DNA of 64,000 nucleotides from Rosellinia necatrix (GCA_021209875.1 JAGYVD010000006.1:1612001-1676000); one strand, 5' to 3'. Shown: positions 21,720-36,436, numbered from the stretch's first letter. A program made the numbers and translations. Notes: generated by a model not told the origin, from the sequence alone.

Positions 21720-24700
21720 TTCTTTTTTCCTTTTTTTTGTATTTCTTTTTGTGAATGACTCGATGTGGGATTTTATATGTTGAATTTCGTGTCTAAGTTG
21801 AGTGAGGCCTGGGCTGGTGTAGGGAGGATAAACAACCTTATTTATAAACACTTCCGTTTATAAACAAAATTGATCTTGTGTAAGTACGTCAAGTTACACG
21901 ACCTGCACTTGTGCTCCGATGTTATTAGCTTATATATGTATTTCTAGGAAGCTATGTCAGATCTTTCCCCTTTCGAAAGTTGACCCAATTCAGCTGTTCT
22001 GTAAGTGCAAAACTTCGTATTGGAACCTGGGCCATTCCCGTTGTAGGATTTCGGCTATTGATGCATATTAATATTGACCGTCTAGACCTTGGGCCCTGTG
22101 GTCGGGCCTCAGGATTACAGCACATCGCGAGAGGTTGAACAAATGAGGGCGACTCATGTGGAGCGGACGTCGTTGCATGGTAGAGTTACATTCCGGTGAG
22201 GTTGCGCTTGAATGTACAGCTGTCCCAATACCCAAGCGAGCTTACGGTGGATGGGCAAGAAGGAATCACGACTTATAAGACGGTTAAGGCAAGGCATACA
22301 CATACCTACTCGATCATATCAATGCTCCCTTCTTATCATATAGTCCTGTGTACAACGTTACCTGTCCACTCGTGGAAGAGCGCTCTCGGGTACCCGCAAT
22401 TGAATTCTACGACCAGGCACATCTTGCCACCCGAGCGGCGCCGCATTGCACCCCAGCTTAATTCCAGGCCACCGTGAACAGGGCAGATCTCAATGCCGAA
22501 ATCAAAAACAAAGAAGAACAAGCGACTAAAGGTAAAGAAAGAGATTATGGAGTTCCTTATGTGTGATAATAAGTAGAAGCGGAGATCATCACGGCGCGTG
22601 TAGGATCTTCACTTTTTGAGTCAAGCTACTTATCATGTTGATTTTTTTGACCTGTTCGTTGGATGCACGGGAAGAAATTGATGCATTAGGGGATCTTCGG
22701 AGCCCACTATAGACTAGGGCGTCAATCCACCAGATAGCCCCCCACCCACTATGAATGCACATACACGCATACTTTAGGTAACTAGCTAAATCTATCATAA
22801 GGTAATTAACATGGAATAGTTCGCGGTGCTTGTCAGGGGGGAAATGCGCAGGCTTGTCTTGTTACATTTTGGATAGTGGTCTGCCTACGAAGCAAGCAAT
22901 GTGGATTCAGCCCACAACCAAACTATTACCGTGCCCACGCTGTAGCGAATCATCGCAGGCTACTTCAATAAGCATTCATTCGTAGTCGAATACCTTGAAA
23001 CTAAGCATAACTAATTTATAAATCCATTTTCTAATCCCGATAAACTGTAACTGTGTAGCTCAGTCTTCTAGTCGCGGTACTTAGTGTGTTCTGATTCAAG
23101 GCTCACAGCCGATCACCGAACCAACCTGTCATCCTCACCCCGCCAGCAACGTTCAATGTAAAAGCTAGGTGTGTAGTTGAAGCCCAAACTATTCATTTTG
23201 TGTGACGATATCCTGAAACTCTTGGATCGATTGAAGCAGGGGGCTTTGCTGCTATGGTCAGCCCACCCAATCGGATATGCCACCAACGGAGGCGATGACC
23301 ATTACAGGATACCTTAATAACTAAATGTTCCTATAAAGTCTCAATTCGCGTATCCAACGTGCTGTCAAATATAACATTGGTCAGGAATGTAAGCATCGCG
23401 ACATGGCCCAACCCATAAGTAGAATGGGCTAGGATTGGCAAATATTTAACACTTTACATAATGTAGTATAAAAGCACGCATTTACATTACTACTAAGATG
23501 AGCAAGAACATCAGTCCTCTTCGAGGCTATCATAAGTAGTATCTTTAGTAATGCTCAAAAATTAGATGGCACATTTTCTGACATTTAAGGGCCCGGCTAT
23601 CGCGTGAAGAAATCACCAAATCTGCGCTGTCTGTGTGCGACAACGCGCTACACCAATCATTGAGAGCATTATCATTCACATGAGACAAACTGACCGGTTA
23701 GTAGATCGTACCTGACCGAGCTGAGCTGGGTATATCGCTGAATAATATTGCATCATGTAATTTTGCTATAAACGGGGTTACAGGAAACATGCCTACTAAC
23801 AGCTCCGGCGAGTTTTAAGATCTGGCCCCATCTCTGATTATTCTCACGATATGGTGGAGTGTAGTACTAATAATTCGAAGTACACAATGTATATTGCCGT
23901 TTAAAATCAAGGAGAGACGACGAGCATGGGTAACATTGGGAGGCAACAAGAGCTATTAAGTACCAGAATATAAGAGTACATGAGTGGCAGGCTGTTTCCT
24001 ACTAAACTCTTGGAACCCGAACGAAACAATTTTACTAGTGAAATACAGTCAACCCTCGTCATCTTCTTTCGCCCGATCTTCAACTAACACATTTGCCATT
24101 GATTCTATGCTAGCGATTCGACCGCCTCAATAGTGAGCGCAGGCGTAATACCCCTCCCAAAGTCAACGACCCCTCCCGACGCTAGTTCGCTGGCCTTCGT
24201 CTTCGCTTCGCCCATCGACGATGCCTACACCTGTCGGGATTAGAACTCGGAATGGTATTGTAAAAAGGAAGAACTTAGCAAAGGGAAATGCTGCATATAG
24301 ATGCCCGGCATCGCCTTTCCAGGCGCCTCTATCCTCACGGCTAGCTAACAACTTGTGAAGGCAAAACGGAACCGTTCCACCTTTTTAGTTATGTTGTTAT
24401 ATGTGCAAACTACTCCGTGACACAACTGCTATCTGGATGAAGCATCAGGTGACTATAACAGTGCCACCTCATCTACCAGCCCTGATGATGGCACTACTCA
24501 TATTATTTACGAGTATGTTAAATGCTTTTATAATTTACCCGTTTTGGGGTTGCTTTCCACGACAAGGGATTCGCTAATGATCATCTCAATCAATCTAGCA
24601 AATCATATTTCCCCGCATAATCTTTCACATCTAACTACATTCCTGGAATCTCACACCTGGGTAGCATCGATTAGTACAGCTGTGCAAGCTCAGTCAAGTG

Positions 24701-25997
24701 TACTCGGGAGAAAAATAGGGGTCGGTAGGAATACGATATCATAGGCAGCAACTAGACGGCAGGGGATTAATAGTGATGATCTTATCATTTCTATTTTCAG
24801 ACCTAGGACGTTATTTTCCCTTTGTTTTCACCCGTATATGCCCTTTTATCCTATAGTGTATAGCCTACCATCATCTTCGCACCTTCAATTTAAGAAGTAC
24901 TTCTCTATAGTTTCTTATAAGTCGTTAGCCGACAAAAACTAGACAATTGCCTATTCCGTTAAACTACATATTTATTATGATTTTCCAGATTAAATGATAA
25001 TTTTACGCTGGCGCCACCCTGTATCTGCAAAAGATAATATTATAAATATTACTGTAGGGGTTGCGGTTATTATCGAATGTCGCTAGTTATATGTGTCGGT
25101 AACTTAATAATTTCTGCTATAGGTAAATTCGTTCCTGTGTCTCTGTAGGGTTTTGTTACTCAGCTCTGCTGGGCCCTGTCGGTGTAGATATTAAACTACG
25201 CGATTGAGATATTCCAGGTGTTCCTGGGAGGGATTGGTTCAGGTGAACGAATAGTTCGGAATTGACCGTGCTGAGGCTCATGCTGGCGAATCGCGGATAT
25301 TGGCTTACCCAAAAATATAGTGCCATTTAAAATAAGATAATGTACTACTAATAATGCTGCCGATATACTAAGAGAATTGAACGATAGAAGGTTGAAATAG
25401 GGGCTGGCATTTATCGTAACAGTTGACTACCCTGAAGACAGGGGTTGTGGCGTGGTTTCTTTATCAATGCTTTTATACCCAGATGGCTACATCCCTACAA
25501 TGATCGCCAGTCTTAGTAACATCACTGATCCAATGAAAAGCTAGGATATAGTAAGGCTCACGTCATTTTTCATGCCACGACTTGCCAGAGCCGTTGTATC
25601 ACACGGATAGATCCTGTTATATGTACGAAGTATCGTATGATTATAGGATTTATAACCAATGCAGAGGGCGGGCAGGCCCATAGCGGGACGTTCCGTGATG
25701 GATACCGAAGTAAGTAGAAACTGAAATATGATGATAATTTGGTGTTGGCGGCTAATTGCCAAGCCGTTTGATTTGCTACAGACCCGGTTTACTGTATGAA
25801 GGGGGCCTTGGAGACCAATATCTCTTAGCCACTAACTAACAGCAAAGAGGCAGTTTAATCGCGCGAGCGGAATAAAAACGGCACAGAAATGATGTACAAA
25901 ATTGAGATTTTCAATTCAAACAGTTACACTGGATGATCTAGACAGGTGCCTCCTCCCCGCCGTCCCATACAGGAAGCAATGCTCGATTTTGTCACAT
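21720..25997. other. Gene-poor, AT-rich 4.3 kb
   Basis: After the promoter of the secreted-protein gene, this stretch, especially 22.6-25.9 kb, is visibly AT-rich, with stop codons dense in all frames. No open frame over about 100 codons with recognisable content exists. It may be an old, mutated repeat or simply intergenic DNA; no terminal repeats were found by eye. Confidence 0.55.
21839..21846 (-). promoter_or_regulatory. TATA box (TATAAATA) of the secreted-protein gene
   Basis: TATAAATA on the minus strand, about 120 bases upstream of the ATG at 21719. Position and sequence fit a core promoter element. Confidence 0.5.
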
Positions 25998-27457
25998 TTA
26001 CCACTTGCCAGCAGCGTGGAAATCGTTAAGCGCCTCGACGACGCGAGCCTTCATTGTTTGTTCGCCAGCACGAACCCAGACACGGGGGTCGTACTTCTTC
26101 TTGTTAGGCTTGCCAGAGCCTTCGGGGTTGCCAACTTGGGTCTTTAGGTAGTCGATGTTGTTCAGGATGAAATCGCGGTGGCCGCAGAGGTAGGCCCACT
26201 GGAGGTCGGTATCCAAGTTAACCTTGACGACACCAAATGAGATAGCCTTGTTGAACTCATCCTTGGTCGAGCCCGAACCGCCGTGAAAGACGAAGAAGAC
26301 GGGCTTGGAATCCTTGGGTTGACCAAGCTTCTCAGCAACATATTCCTGGTGCTTGCCTAGGATATCGGGGCGGAGCTTGACATTGCCGGGCTGGTAGACA
26401 CCATGGACATTACCAAAGCCAGCAGCAATGCTAAACATCTTAGAAATAGGGCTCAAGGTTTGGTAAATGGCCCAGATATCTTCAGGCTGAGTGTAAAGGG
26501 AGTTGTTGTCTACATCCTCGTTGTTGACACCATCTTCCTCGCCACCAGTGATACCGACCTCCATCTCTAGCCAAAGATTGACGGCGGCGGATCTTTTCAG
26601 GTACTTGGCGGTTGTATCGATGTTAGATTGAAGGTCTTCCTCTGATCTAAATAACTTGGATGTTAGCTGGACGGCTTTTCGGCCAAATTGTCAATTGATT
26701 TCCCCGCATACGTAAAACGCGTGAGGTAGGCATGGAAAATCGCGGGGCTACTGCCTCGAAGGCGTCTAGAGACAGATAGAAAGAAAACAAGACGAGCTAT
26801 GCTTACAGATCAATCATGTGACTGCTGAACAGAGGGGTTCCATGCTGCTTGAAATGAGCCTCTACGCTGTGTTAGTTTTCGGCCCCTTCGACCCCACGGG
26901 ATTGTGAAGACTGACCATCGGCGTCTAGCATGCCATCTAGCCAGGGAAGCAGCTTCTTAGCACAGTGGTCGGAGTGTAGGATGACGGGAACCCCGTAGAG
27001 AGGGGCGACAGAGCGGATGAAGTGGGCCGCAGCTAGAAAAGAAGGTTTCATCATGTCAGCCGGCCGAGGGAGAATACGAGGGGAAGAATTGGTTTCAATT
27101 ACCGATAGCACCGGCGACGGAAGCTTCCTGGTTGGTATTGGAAATGGCCTTGCCGGCAAAGAAAGCGGCACCGCCATTGGAGGTCTGCAGGATAATAGGG
27201 GACTTGGCCTCGCGAGCAGCCTCCAGAGTAGCGACAACGGTGGAGGAGGAGGTGACGTTGACGGCGGGCAGGGCGAAGTCGTTCTGCCTCGCGTAATCGA
27301 GTAGCTATAGATGTGGGGGGGTGTTCGCGTTAGGGACCGTCTCGTCACGCTTGAACAGAAGGATGCCTTCAAGGGCCCGGGTACGAGGGGTAATGGAACG
27401 TACTTTGACGACGTCCTCGCCGTAGATAACGCCGGGCTTCAGTCCGAGCTTATCCAT
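25998..27457 (-). CDS. FBA1: Fructose-bisphosphate aldolase, class II
   Basis: This cytosolic glycolytic and gluconeogenic enzyme cleaves fructose-1,6-bisphosphate into two triose phosphates and depends on zinc. Five exons (27457-27404, 27304-27103, 27032-26916, 26861-26807, 26646-25998) join in frame to 358 residues, the normal fungal size. The start MDKLGLKPGVIYGEDVVK is typical. Zinc and catalytic motifs are present: HSDHCAK (Asp-His), LEMEVGITGGEED (Glu), FGNVHGVY (His), FHGGSGS (His) and the substrate-binding NLDTD. The gene lies alone, with gene-free DNA on both sides. Its upstream region has AAGT microsatellites at 27770-27790 and 27937-27963. Confidence 0.96.
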
Positions 27458-30400
27458 GGTGACGGATGCGGTATTCGGAGGTCGGATGGGGTAGATGGGG
27501 AGGGGTAGGCTTCAAGTGCGCCAGAGCCAGAGCAGGATGGATGCGTCTAGGAATACTGACAGCAAGAATAATGTGAACAGTGAAGGATGAAAAAATGATG
27601 TCGAGGATGAGGTATTAAGCGGAGGGAGGGGTTTGAAAGAAGGAGTGGGAGGGAATAAAAGATGAGGCGGATAGAGTTGGCTAGGTTGAGTAGGTTAATT
27701 TATGGACTACTTAGCTACCTACCTTGGAGATGATCTATATAACTCGCCCTCCGTTAGGTGCTGAGTGCTTAAGTAAGTAAGTAAGTAGGTATTACGCGCT
27801 AACTTGGAGGTGCAGGACAGTGGGAAACTATGTACCTACAGGCCGATTACAGGCTAGTTATCTAAGAAGGGCTAGATAAGTAGACTAGGCCCGTAAATAC
27901 AGTATGGGAATCATTATCGCGAGGGCTTTGTTACGTGTAAGTAAGTGAGTAAGTAAGTAAGTATGCTATCGACTAACTAACTTACCTACAGTACCTAAGT
28001 CGGATCAGTCTCGTCTGATGGAGGGGGAGGGGCAATTGAACAAGGGAGCACTCATGTCTATGACCAAATTGGCGGGCGTCGGTGGACACCGGCTAGTGGG
28101 TGGTTCGAGACTGCGAGTGGTCTGCCAAGCAACAGCTTTGGAAGCCCCGCTTTGCTTGGGGTACCTATCGCCCCCGCGGAGTTGCGTGGCTTCGGATGTA
28201 CTGAGGGGTCGTGGTTTTGTATGGTTTTGTCTGGCCAATTATTGGTGTACACCGTCAGCTGCCCCGCTCGACAAGAAGTTTTCCTTGGCCCTGTGCGGGA
28301 TCGTAACGCATCATCCTTTCTCTGGCTGCCCGGCGCCAGGTACTGTCCGGGTCACATCGGCTTCTCATCGTTAACAAACGGCTTTACAGCACTAGCACGC
28401 GTTCACTTCCTCCTCCTGGCACCTCCGTTCTGACGGCCAATTCCGGGATATTCCACACCTTCCATTTCGTACAGTGCCCCGATTGCCATTTGCCGAGCAC
28501 ATGACTGTTCACGATGAATTCTCGGATCCCTTATTCGCAGAGATGTGACCTTATTTGAATTTATGTAGCCGATTTTACGACACCGGACGCTCATCGCTCA
28601 GTCTGCCGCCCAGTCTGTCGCCCAGTCTGTCGCTTAGCCTGTCGCTCAGTCTATGGCTCATGTATTGGGGCGCATTCGTTGCCCCCTCAACGGTTGAGGT
28701 TCGGACTTTGAAGGCCTAAGCTGGCCACTAAGTTCGGTCGGGTCTTTCCACGTGCTTTGTGAGAGTTTGGTAGCTTTGATGGATGCCACCTCATAAACTG
28801 CTAAGACACATAGACAAAGCACAGCACGAACAAACCATGTCGCGGTTATCATCGCCGTCATTGATGCTGTTTGATATCCCACTAGACCAATCAATTACAG
28901 GGCCTGGGCGAGACCGCCGGCTGTCACTCTCTTCCCCCACATAGACAGGTACTGCCGAGGATCCATCGCGGCGCGTACCCGAACTCTTCCGGGCCTTCAC
29001 GACCCCCCGGCCGGGCCAATGCAGAAAAGTCAACTCCATCAATGTTCTCCAATGGCACCGGTCAAGATCTAGGCAAACAGCGGCACCTCAGATCCACGTA
29101 GAGAGATGGGTCGTATAGAGTTCATTGGAGCTAAACACTATCCGCTTGGTGTTCATTGGCCCTGTTTCTCAATTGTTTGTCATGGTAGGTATGACAATCT
29201 GCCGTAATAATTACTCCACGGACAATCAATGAGGCAATCCTTGCTGTCGAGCTCAAATTGTGGTAAAAATGGCCAAAACACTCTATGAACTGCCAAGCGA
29301 AGTGAAACATCCGCTATCGTTGATGTCAAGAGAAGACGCCCTGTTACTTCTCCATAAATTGGAAGCGGGACCACACACATCTGGAGTGTTCATAGTACGC
29401 TCTCCTTCCTGTCTTTGAGTTTGTCATCGTTCTCTTATGTCCTACCTCAACAAGATATATCGACAAAAAGTCCTTTTCTCATATAACACGTAACTTTTTC
29501 ACTGCCGCTTTTCTCTATACGTCCCATTCTCTTTATGATACTTTATGTTTACTTCCTAATTTCTTTGCTGTCTTTATCCTGCGCCTCATAAATCCTTTAT
29601 TATGGCTGATCTAGGTGACTGTTGTCTTTTTTCGCATCTTTCCTTAAACCCCCCAAAAAGTCATTTTTGAAAAGATAAAGCTAGTTCGCTCGACTCCCTG
29701 TCTTTTTTTTACCTCGTCTTCTGTATAAACCATGGGTCGGCCAGACATCGTTTGCTTCTCAAATGTCCCGGGGTGCCATATATGCCGTTAATTCCAACTG
29801 GGATTAACGGCGTCGTTTTTCCGTCACATCAAATTATTTACGAGTCTCCATTCACTCACAATCTTCGCCATAAGTTGGCTGAAGTTTGCCTAGTGGTAAC
29901 AATGCCTTTAAATGGCTCCTACAGTAGTGTAGAAACCTGCGATACCACGAGTAAGTGTATTCCCTCCTTGCGCCAGAGTCCCCAAGGAATCACTTGTACG
30001 TCGTTCCATATGACTTAAATACTAAACTTGGATACTAAAGCTTGAGCTCGCCACTACTGTCTCATAAACCCCTTAACATAGCGCGTAGCGTTACATGCGA
30101 GTTCTGATTGCCTTCTGCCACAGCCACGGCCACTGTAGCACTAATTCATAGGCCTCGGTCGCTCCACAGACCCAGGCATAACAGAGGCCAGAAGTTTGCT
30201 CTGGGTTTAATGCCCCATCTGTCTATTTACTACCACATCATTCTTTAGGGCGTTGCTAGACTTCGGTCATTTGGGGTACGGAAGCTTGCCCGGAAATCAC
30301 GCAATATGTTAAATCTGTAACAATAAAATAGGCGAGGTTGATCGAGGGACCATGCAAGACATGTACAGGCCGCCCTATAAATGCAGCGTCTTCGTAAGGA

Positions 30401-31274
30401 CTATCGGTCGCAGTCATACCCCTTGATTTATCTGCTGCTTGCGCTTAGTTGAAGATTATAAGTGATTTATGACACGAGGCTGCCTTATCTCTTAACAATC
30501 TTGCTTTTACATAAGGGAGATAACTGGAACTGGTTCGGGTTTGGATTGGGATCTTCTAGTTTGCCTTTATAAAGATTACAACCTTGGCTAGTTTACAAGG
30601 CTATTCAGCATAGGAAATATCGGTTCTACAGGTGCACGGATGCGAAATCAGTTATAAGGGCCGCAGGTGTGATAATTTGGCTTCAACGGTAATGATCGCC
30701 CCCCAAAATTGAATTCGACCCGTGTATTATATGTCTCGGCTCATACATACGTACAATCGGCAGCGCATTGTCTGAACAATTTGCATGGAAATCATTCAAG
30801 CTTGCAAGTTGATGAAATAGGGGCATAGCAATCCAAGCCATGCTAGTCATATTCCTGGTATCGGTTTGAGGCCTGATCCTGGTACCTTGCTGAATGGTAG
30901 TAAGTCATAGCGGCACCCTCCCCTCGTTATGCCACGTTACTGCCAATATAATCAAGGGGAGTAAATGAAATGCAGGAAATGAGGCATACGTAATAAGAAT
31001 CTGAGTGGGATTACACGTCCTTTCACCGTGCCTATGGGAAACACATAGCGTGGGATGACCACTAAGCGGAAGGACCAATACAAATTGAAAACATTTTCCC
31101 CCGGAAAAAAAAAAAACACGTAACCCTTTTTCTATATGCATCTTCTCACGCCAGTCAAGCCATGCCGCAAATCAAATGTCGCCATGCCCGCCGCTAAAAG
31201 GTCTGGGGGGGAGGAGGGGGGGGTCTGTGTGAACCCTCGCCCCTCCACCTTTCCCTCCCCAAATGTGATGTCAT
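27458..31274. other. Intergenic 3.8 kb, no gene supported
   Basis: It holds the aldolase promoter (G/A-rich on the plus strand up to about 27720), AAGT repeats at 27770-27963 and a 12-base minisatellite at 28594-28660. A C/T-rich stretch lies at about 29400-29730. An ATG at 29731 after that pyrimidine tract opens only 19 codons; a spliced gene there cannot be excluded, but I found no continuation. Confidence 0.5.
28594..28660. repeat. 12-bp minisatellite, about 5.5 copies
   Basis: Degenerate tandem units of TCGCTCAGTCTG (variants CCGCCCAGTCTG, TCGCCCAGTCTG, TCGCTTAGCCTG, TCGCTCAGTCTA). The unit length equals that of the 6.5 kb and 9.5 kb repeats, but the sequence differs. Confidence 0.85.
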
Positions 31275-33132
<1,858 letters not shown>

Positions 33133-33149
33133 CTAGGGGTCGACGGGGG

Positions 33150-33179
33150 TAGATAGATAGATAGATAGATAGATAGATA
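33150..33179. repeat. (GATA)7 microsatellite upstream of sidA
   Basis: About seven tandem GATA units some 75-100 bases before the sidA start codon. This could be neutral, or it could supply clustered minimal GATA-factor sites. Confidence 0.85.
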
Positions 33180-33845
33180 TACGTATATCGAGCACTAGCC
33201 GATAGAAATCCCGGTGGTATATTAGGCAACAAAGAGAGGTATAATGACGTCGAGGTGATGAGGAGATATTGTGATATTTTTGGGGCTATGTGGCACGGGA
33301 GCACGATGGGAGTGACAGGAGCGGTTGTAACCAAGGGGGTAGACAGCAGACTCGGAGAAGTGGAAGATTTGCCGGAAGGCCAAATCCTCTGGTCGGTGAA
33401 GGTGAATCTTATACCCAGACGACGGCTAGAAGACCCGTATTCAGTTTGCATTGCTACCTACTTGTACATTCACTCGTCCAGCTCGTGACATGGCCTAGTA
33501 CCAGCTGGGAAGGCCTCGGTCGGCAGACTCGAGCACCACGAAGTAGTCGAGTGGGGAACGAGCTCCTTGCCCTATTCCATATGTATAACATGCATCGTGG
33601 ACCTCGTTCTAGCGTCAGGGAATGGCCGGCCGTCTTAGGGCAGAAACGGGCTAGGGGCGACGAGGTTAGCCGGGACAGCGTATCAAGTTCTCGCAACGGG
33701 ACCCAGGCGCGCGGGATGGGCATATGTCTTAGAAACGTAAATCTATGCTTCTGGTAACTAGCCTCCTGCAGCAGGACGGCAATCTATCCACTTTAACGAA
33801 GAAACGTGTAGCTGCGGGTGGGTGGTGGGCGTGGGAGCCTGGTGT

Positions 33846-33908
33846 AATGGTGTAATGGTGTAGTGTAGTGTAATGTAGTGTAGTGTAGTGTAGTGTAGTG
33901 TAGTGTAG
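33846..33908. repeat. GTGTA-type microsatellite
   Basis: Tandem and interrupted TGTAATGG and GTGTA units in the sidA/NRPS intergenic region, with seven or more consecutive TGTAG units near 33870-33905. Confidence 0.8.
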
Positions 33909-33944
33909 TATATGTACACAGCATTGACTAACTACCTACCTAGC

Positions 33945-34019
33945 AATTCCATGTATCCCACGTATTCCATGCATTCCATGTATTCCATGTATTCCATGTA
34001 TCCCATGTATCCCATGTAT
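33945..34019. repeat. 10-bp tandem repeat (ATTCCATGT)
   Basis: About seven units of (A/T)(T/C)CCATGTAT with small variations, directly following the previous microsatellite. Confidence 0.8.
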
Positions 34020-34437
34020 ACATTAAATTGTCGAATCCAAAGTGGGTTGGAACTTGGAAACTAAAGAATGAAATGGGTAACATCATGTTTGCCTCGACCC
34101 GTTTCACACTTCAATTCCCCGTCCACCAAGCCACACAACCAAGCAACCGACCTCACACTCACTGCCTTACACTCACGGACGATGACGAGTAAATAGCCAT
34201 CGATGTCTCTTTTCTACTCAGCTTCTCGCCCTGATTCATGCACGGTCCCAGCAGCCACCCGTCGCAAAGCACCGCGCTAAGGGCGCGGGCGCCCTGTAAA
34301 CCGGGCAACCACCTGACGAGGGGACGCACACGGGGACGCACACGGGTGTGGTGGTGGTGGTGAAGATGGCACAAAACGCTGCGATGCAGCTAAGAGGGGG
34401 GCGGCATGGATGGGGGCGACATCGGCGTTATCATCGG

Positions 34438-34446
34438 ATCAGATAA
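34438..34446 (+). promoter_or_regulatory. Extended GATA motif ATCAGATAA, site 1
   Basis: An exact match to ATCWGATAA, the extended motif recognised by iron-responsive GATA repressors (Aspergillus SreA, Ustilago Urbs1, Neurospora Sre). Confidence 0.65.
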
Positions 34447-35364
34447 GATGAACCTGCATGGAGCTAGCTCGAGCTACGGTAGCCCGACAATGACGAGATG
34501 GGAGAAGTGTAAGTATTATAGGTCGTTGTTGGTGGCGTGTCAGTTCCATCACCCCATTCCAGCGACCGCATCCACTATTCCAAGCAAATCGCGCATACAC
34601 CCAGTAACCAGTAACTAGCGCCTACCTGGTACACCCCTCCGGGGCGAGTCCTGTCTCATCTCATGGGCCAATACAATAACACGTATGGGACCTGCAAAAT
34701 TCGAACGGCCCGCCCTGTGCTGGATAATACCCGAGCCGAGGCGTGTAGCTGTGCCCCCAGCCACTCGACACGTTTAATCTATTATTAACATGAACGGCGA
34801 TCCAACTTGATCGCATCCTCGCTCAAGTCGTGGATGATGATATCCCCCCCCAAAAGGCAGCCGGTAGACCAGACCAATCCTAAAATAGTTTTTCTATCGT
34901 AATGGGGGTTCGTGGCCAGCATTTCCGTGACAATAACGAAATGGTATTAGAAATTAGAGACGAAGTGGGACTGGGGGCACCTCGGGATACTAACACTTAT
35001 ACCCATTTTGTGTGGAAGCTTTCCGGTGCTTGTGCTACATCCTTCCAGTCAAGCCCCTGCCCACCTCTGGGGAACGACACCGTGGATTTATGGAACGGCG
35101 GACCCTCATATGCCGTTCGGATAGGGGCTAGTCGACCATCCAGTCGGAGTTCGGAGACGTGCTAAGCAGGACTGCCGCATCGATGATGACAAAAAAATTA
35201 AACTTCTGATTTTCCAGAACCGATCTGGTCCCCTGGCAACCTTGGCAAGGGGAGCAGGAGAGATCAAACACAGAAGAAAGCGGAAAAAAGAGCTTAATCT
35301 CGGCATGTCACCGTATCCGATTACACAGCTTAGTGGGGGTGCTCGGGAAGTTAGCCTTTCTGGG

Positions 35365-35373
35365 TTATCAGAT
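35365..35373 (-). promoter_or_regulatory. Extended GATA motif ATCTGATAA, site 2
   Basis: An exact ATCWGATAA match on the minus strand, 63 bases before the palindromic pair. Confidence 0.65.
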
Positions 35374-35427
35374 CTTACCCCTGTCAGCTAGAGCCACTTT
35401 AATCTCGCGATGCCATAGTGAAAATTT

Positions 35428-35446
35428 TTATCTGATCATCAGATAA
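35428..35446. promoter_or_regulatory. Palindromic pair of extended GATA motifs, sites 3 and 4
   Basis: TTATCTGAT-C-ATCAGATAA: two exact ATCWGATAA sites in inverted orientation separated by one base, about 990 bases upstream of the NRPS start. Two zinc fingers, or a dimer, could occupy it together. Confidence 0.75.
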
Positions 35447-35715
35447 GATTGAATCGGCGCCTAAAATGGAACCATATATCTTAGCATTACCAGGGTCTTC
35501 TGTGACCATCGGAGCAGTTTGTCAAGGAGGAAGGTCGCTACAAAGCCAAAGGGAATCATAATTGACAACGCTAGGCCTTATAAGGAAATTTACCACAGAA
35601 CAAACAATATCTTCACAAGGCAGAAAACTTAATAGACAATTACGTGATCCCAAAACTGAAGGGCCTTTTACTGGTACGTATGTAACCGACTTGGAAAAGT
35701 AATGTAGTACCGCTG

Positions 35716-35753
35716 AAAAAAAAAAAAAAATTTACAAAATTTTTTTTTTTTTT
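35716..35753. other. A15 / T14 inverted homopolymer pair
   Basis: Fifteen A, nine bases, then fourteen T; this can form a hairpin or act as a nucleosome-excluding tract. It lies about 680 bases upstream of the NRPS start, between the GATA sites and the gene. Confidence 0.8.
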
Positions 35754-36436
35754 CTGGTAAATCTTAGTCTACAGGTTACAAAAAATTTCAGTGCATGAAC
35801 AAAACATAGTCTGACTGGTGCAGATTATTGGGGAAAGTATTCATTACGACTCAGTAGCTACATCCCCCAGTATTCCAACAAAGGAGTGAGAGAAGGTGGC
35901 GCACTCGGGTAATATTGTACCAGATCGTTCATTGGTCTACATTGTGTAGAGTTCGCTAGAATTCACGGCTCCGCATTGGAATAGACGCCCAGGTACCACC
36001 CGCAAGCACTCTAGGGGTCCTATTTACCTCATATTATATATCATTCACTACAGGCAGATAGGTACCCAACGTGGTTGATGTTGCATTGGAAGATGAGGGG
36101 TTCGTTCCCCAACCTGCCCAAGCATATGTTTCCGTCCAGCCGAAGGACATCGGATCAGCAGCTCGTTCTACTACTACCCGTGCGTTCAAGCGGTACTGAC
36201 GCTTGGAAAGGTTCCTTGATCTCCTCGGAATGACTCCATCAGATCGCTAGCTCATCTTACCGTTTCTGTATGCACCAATATCGATCGCTTAGCTGCAGCC
36301 CATTATTCTACCGCACCTCATAGGATACGACACCCCCGAACGTCCCGGCTCCAGATACTCTCTATAGGGCCACCACCGCTTATCTAAGATTCATCACATC
36401 CAGCAAGCCGACGTGCGTCGTTGTGACATTCCAGCA

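Noticed and set aside
29731..30018. Possible gene after the pyrimidine tract at 29.4-29.7 kb
   Set aside because: The ATG opens only 19 codons and no continuation with good splice sites was found. The nearby 88-codon frame has no ATG in context and no domain.
36090..36125. GGGGTTCGTTCCCC hairpin resembling a T arm
   Set aside because: No D arm, anticodon arm or acceptor stem at the right distances; an isolated hairpin only.
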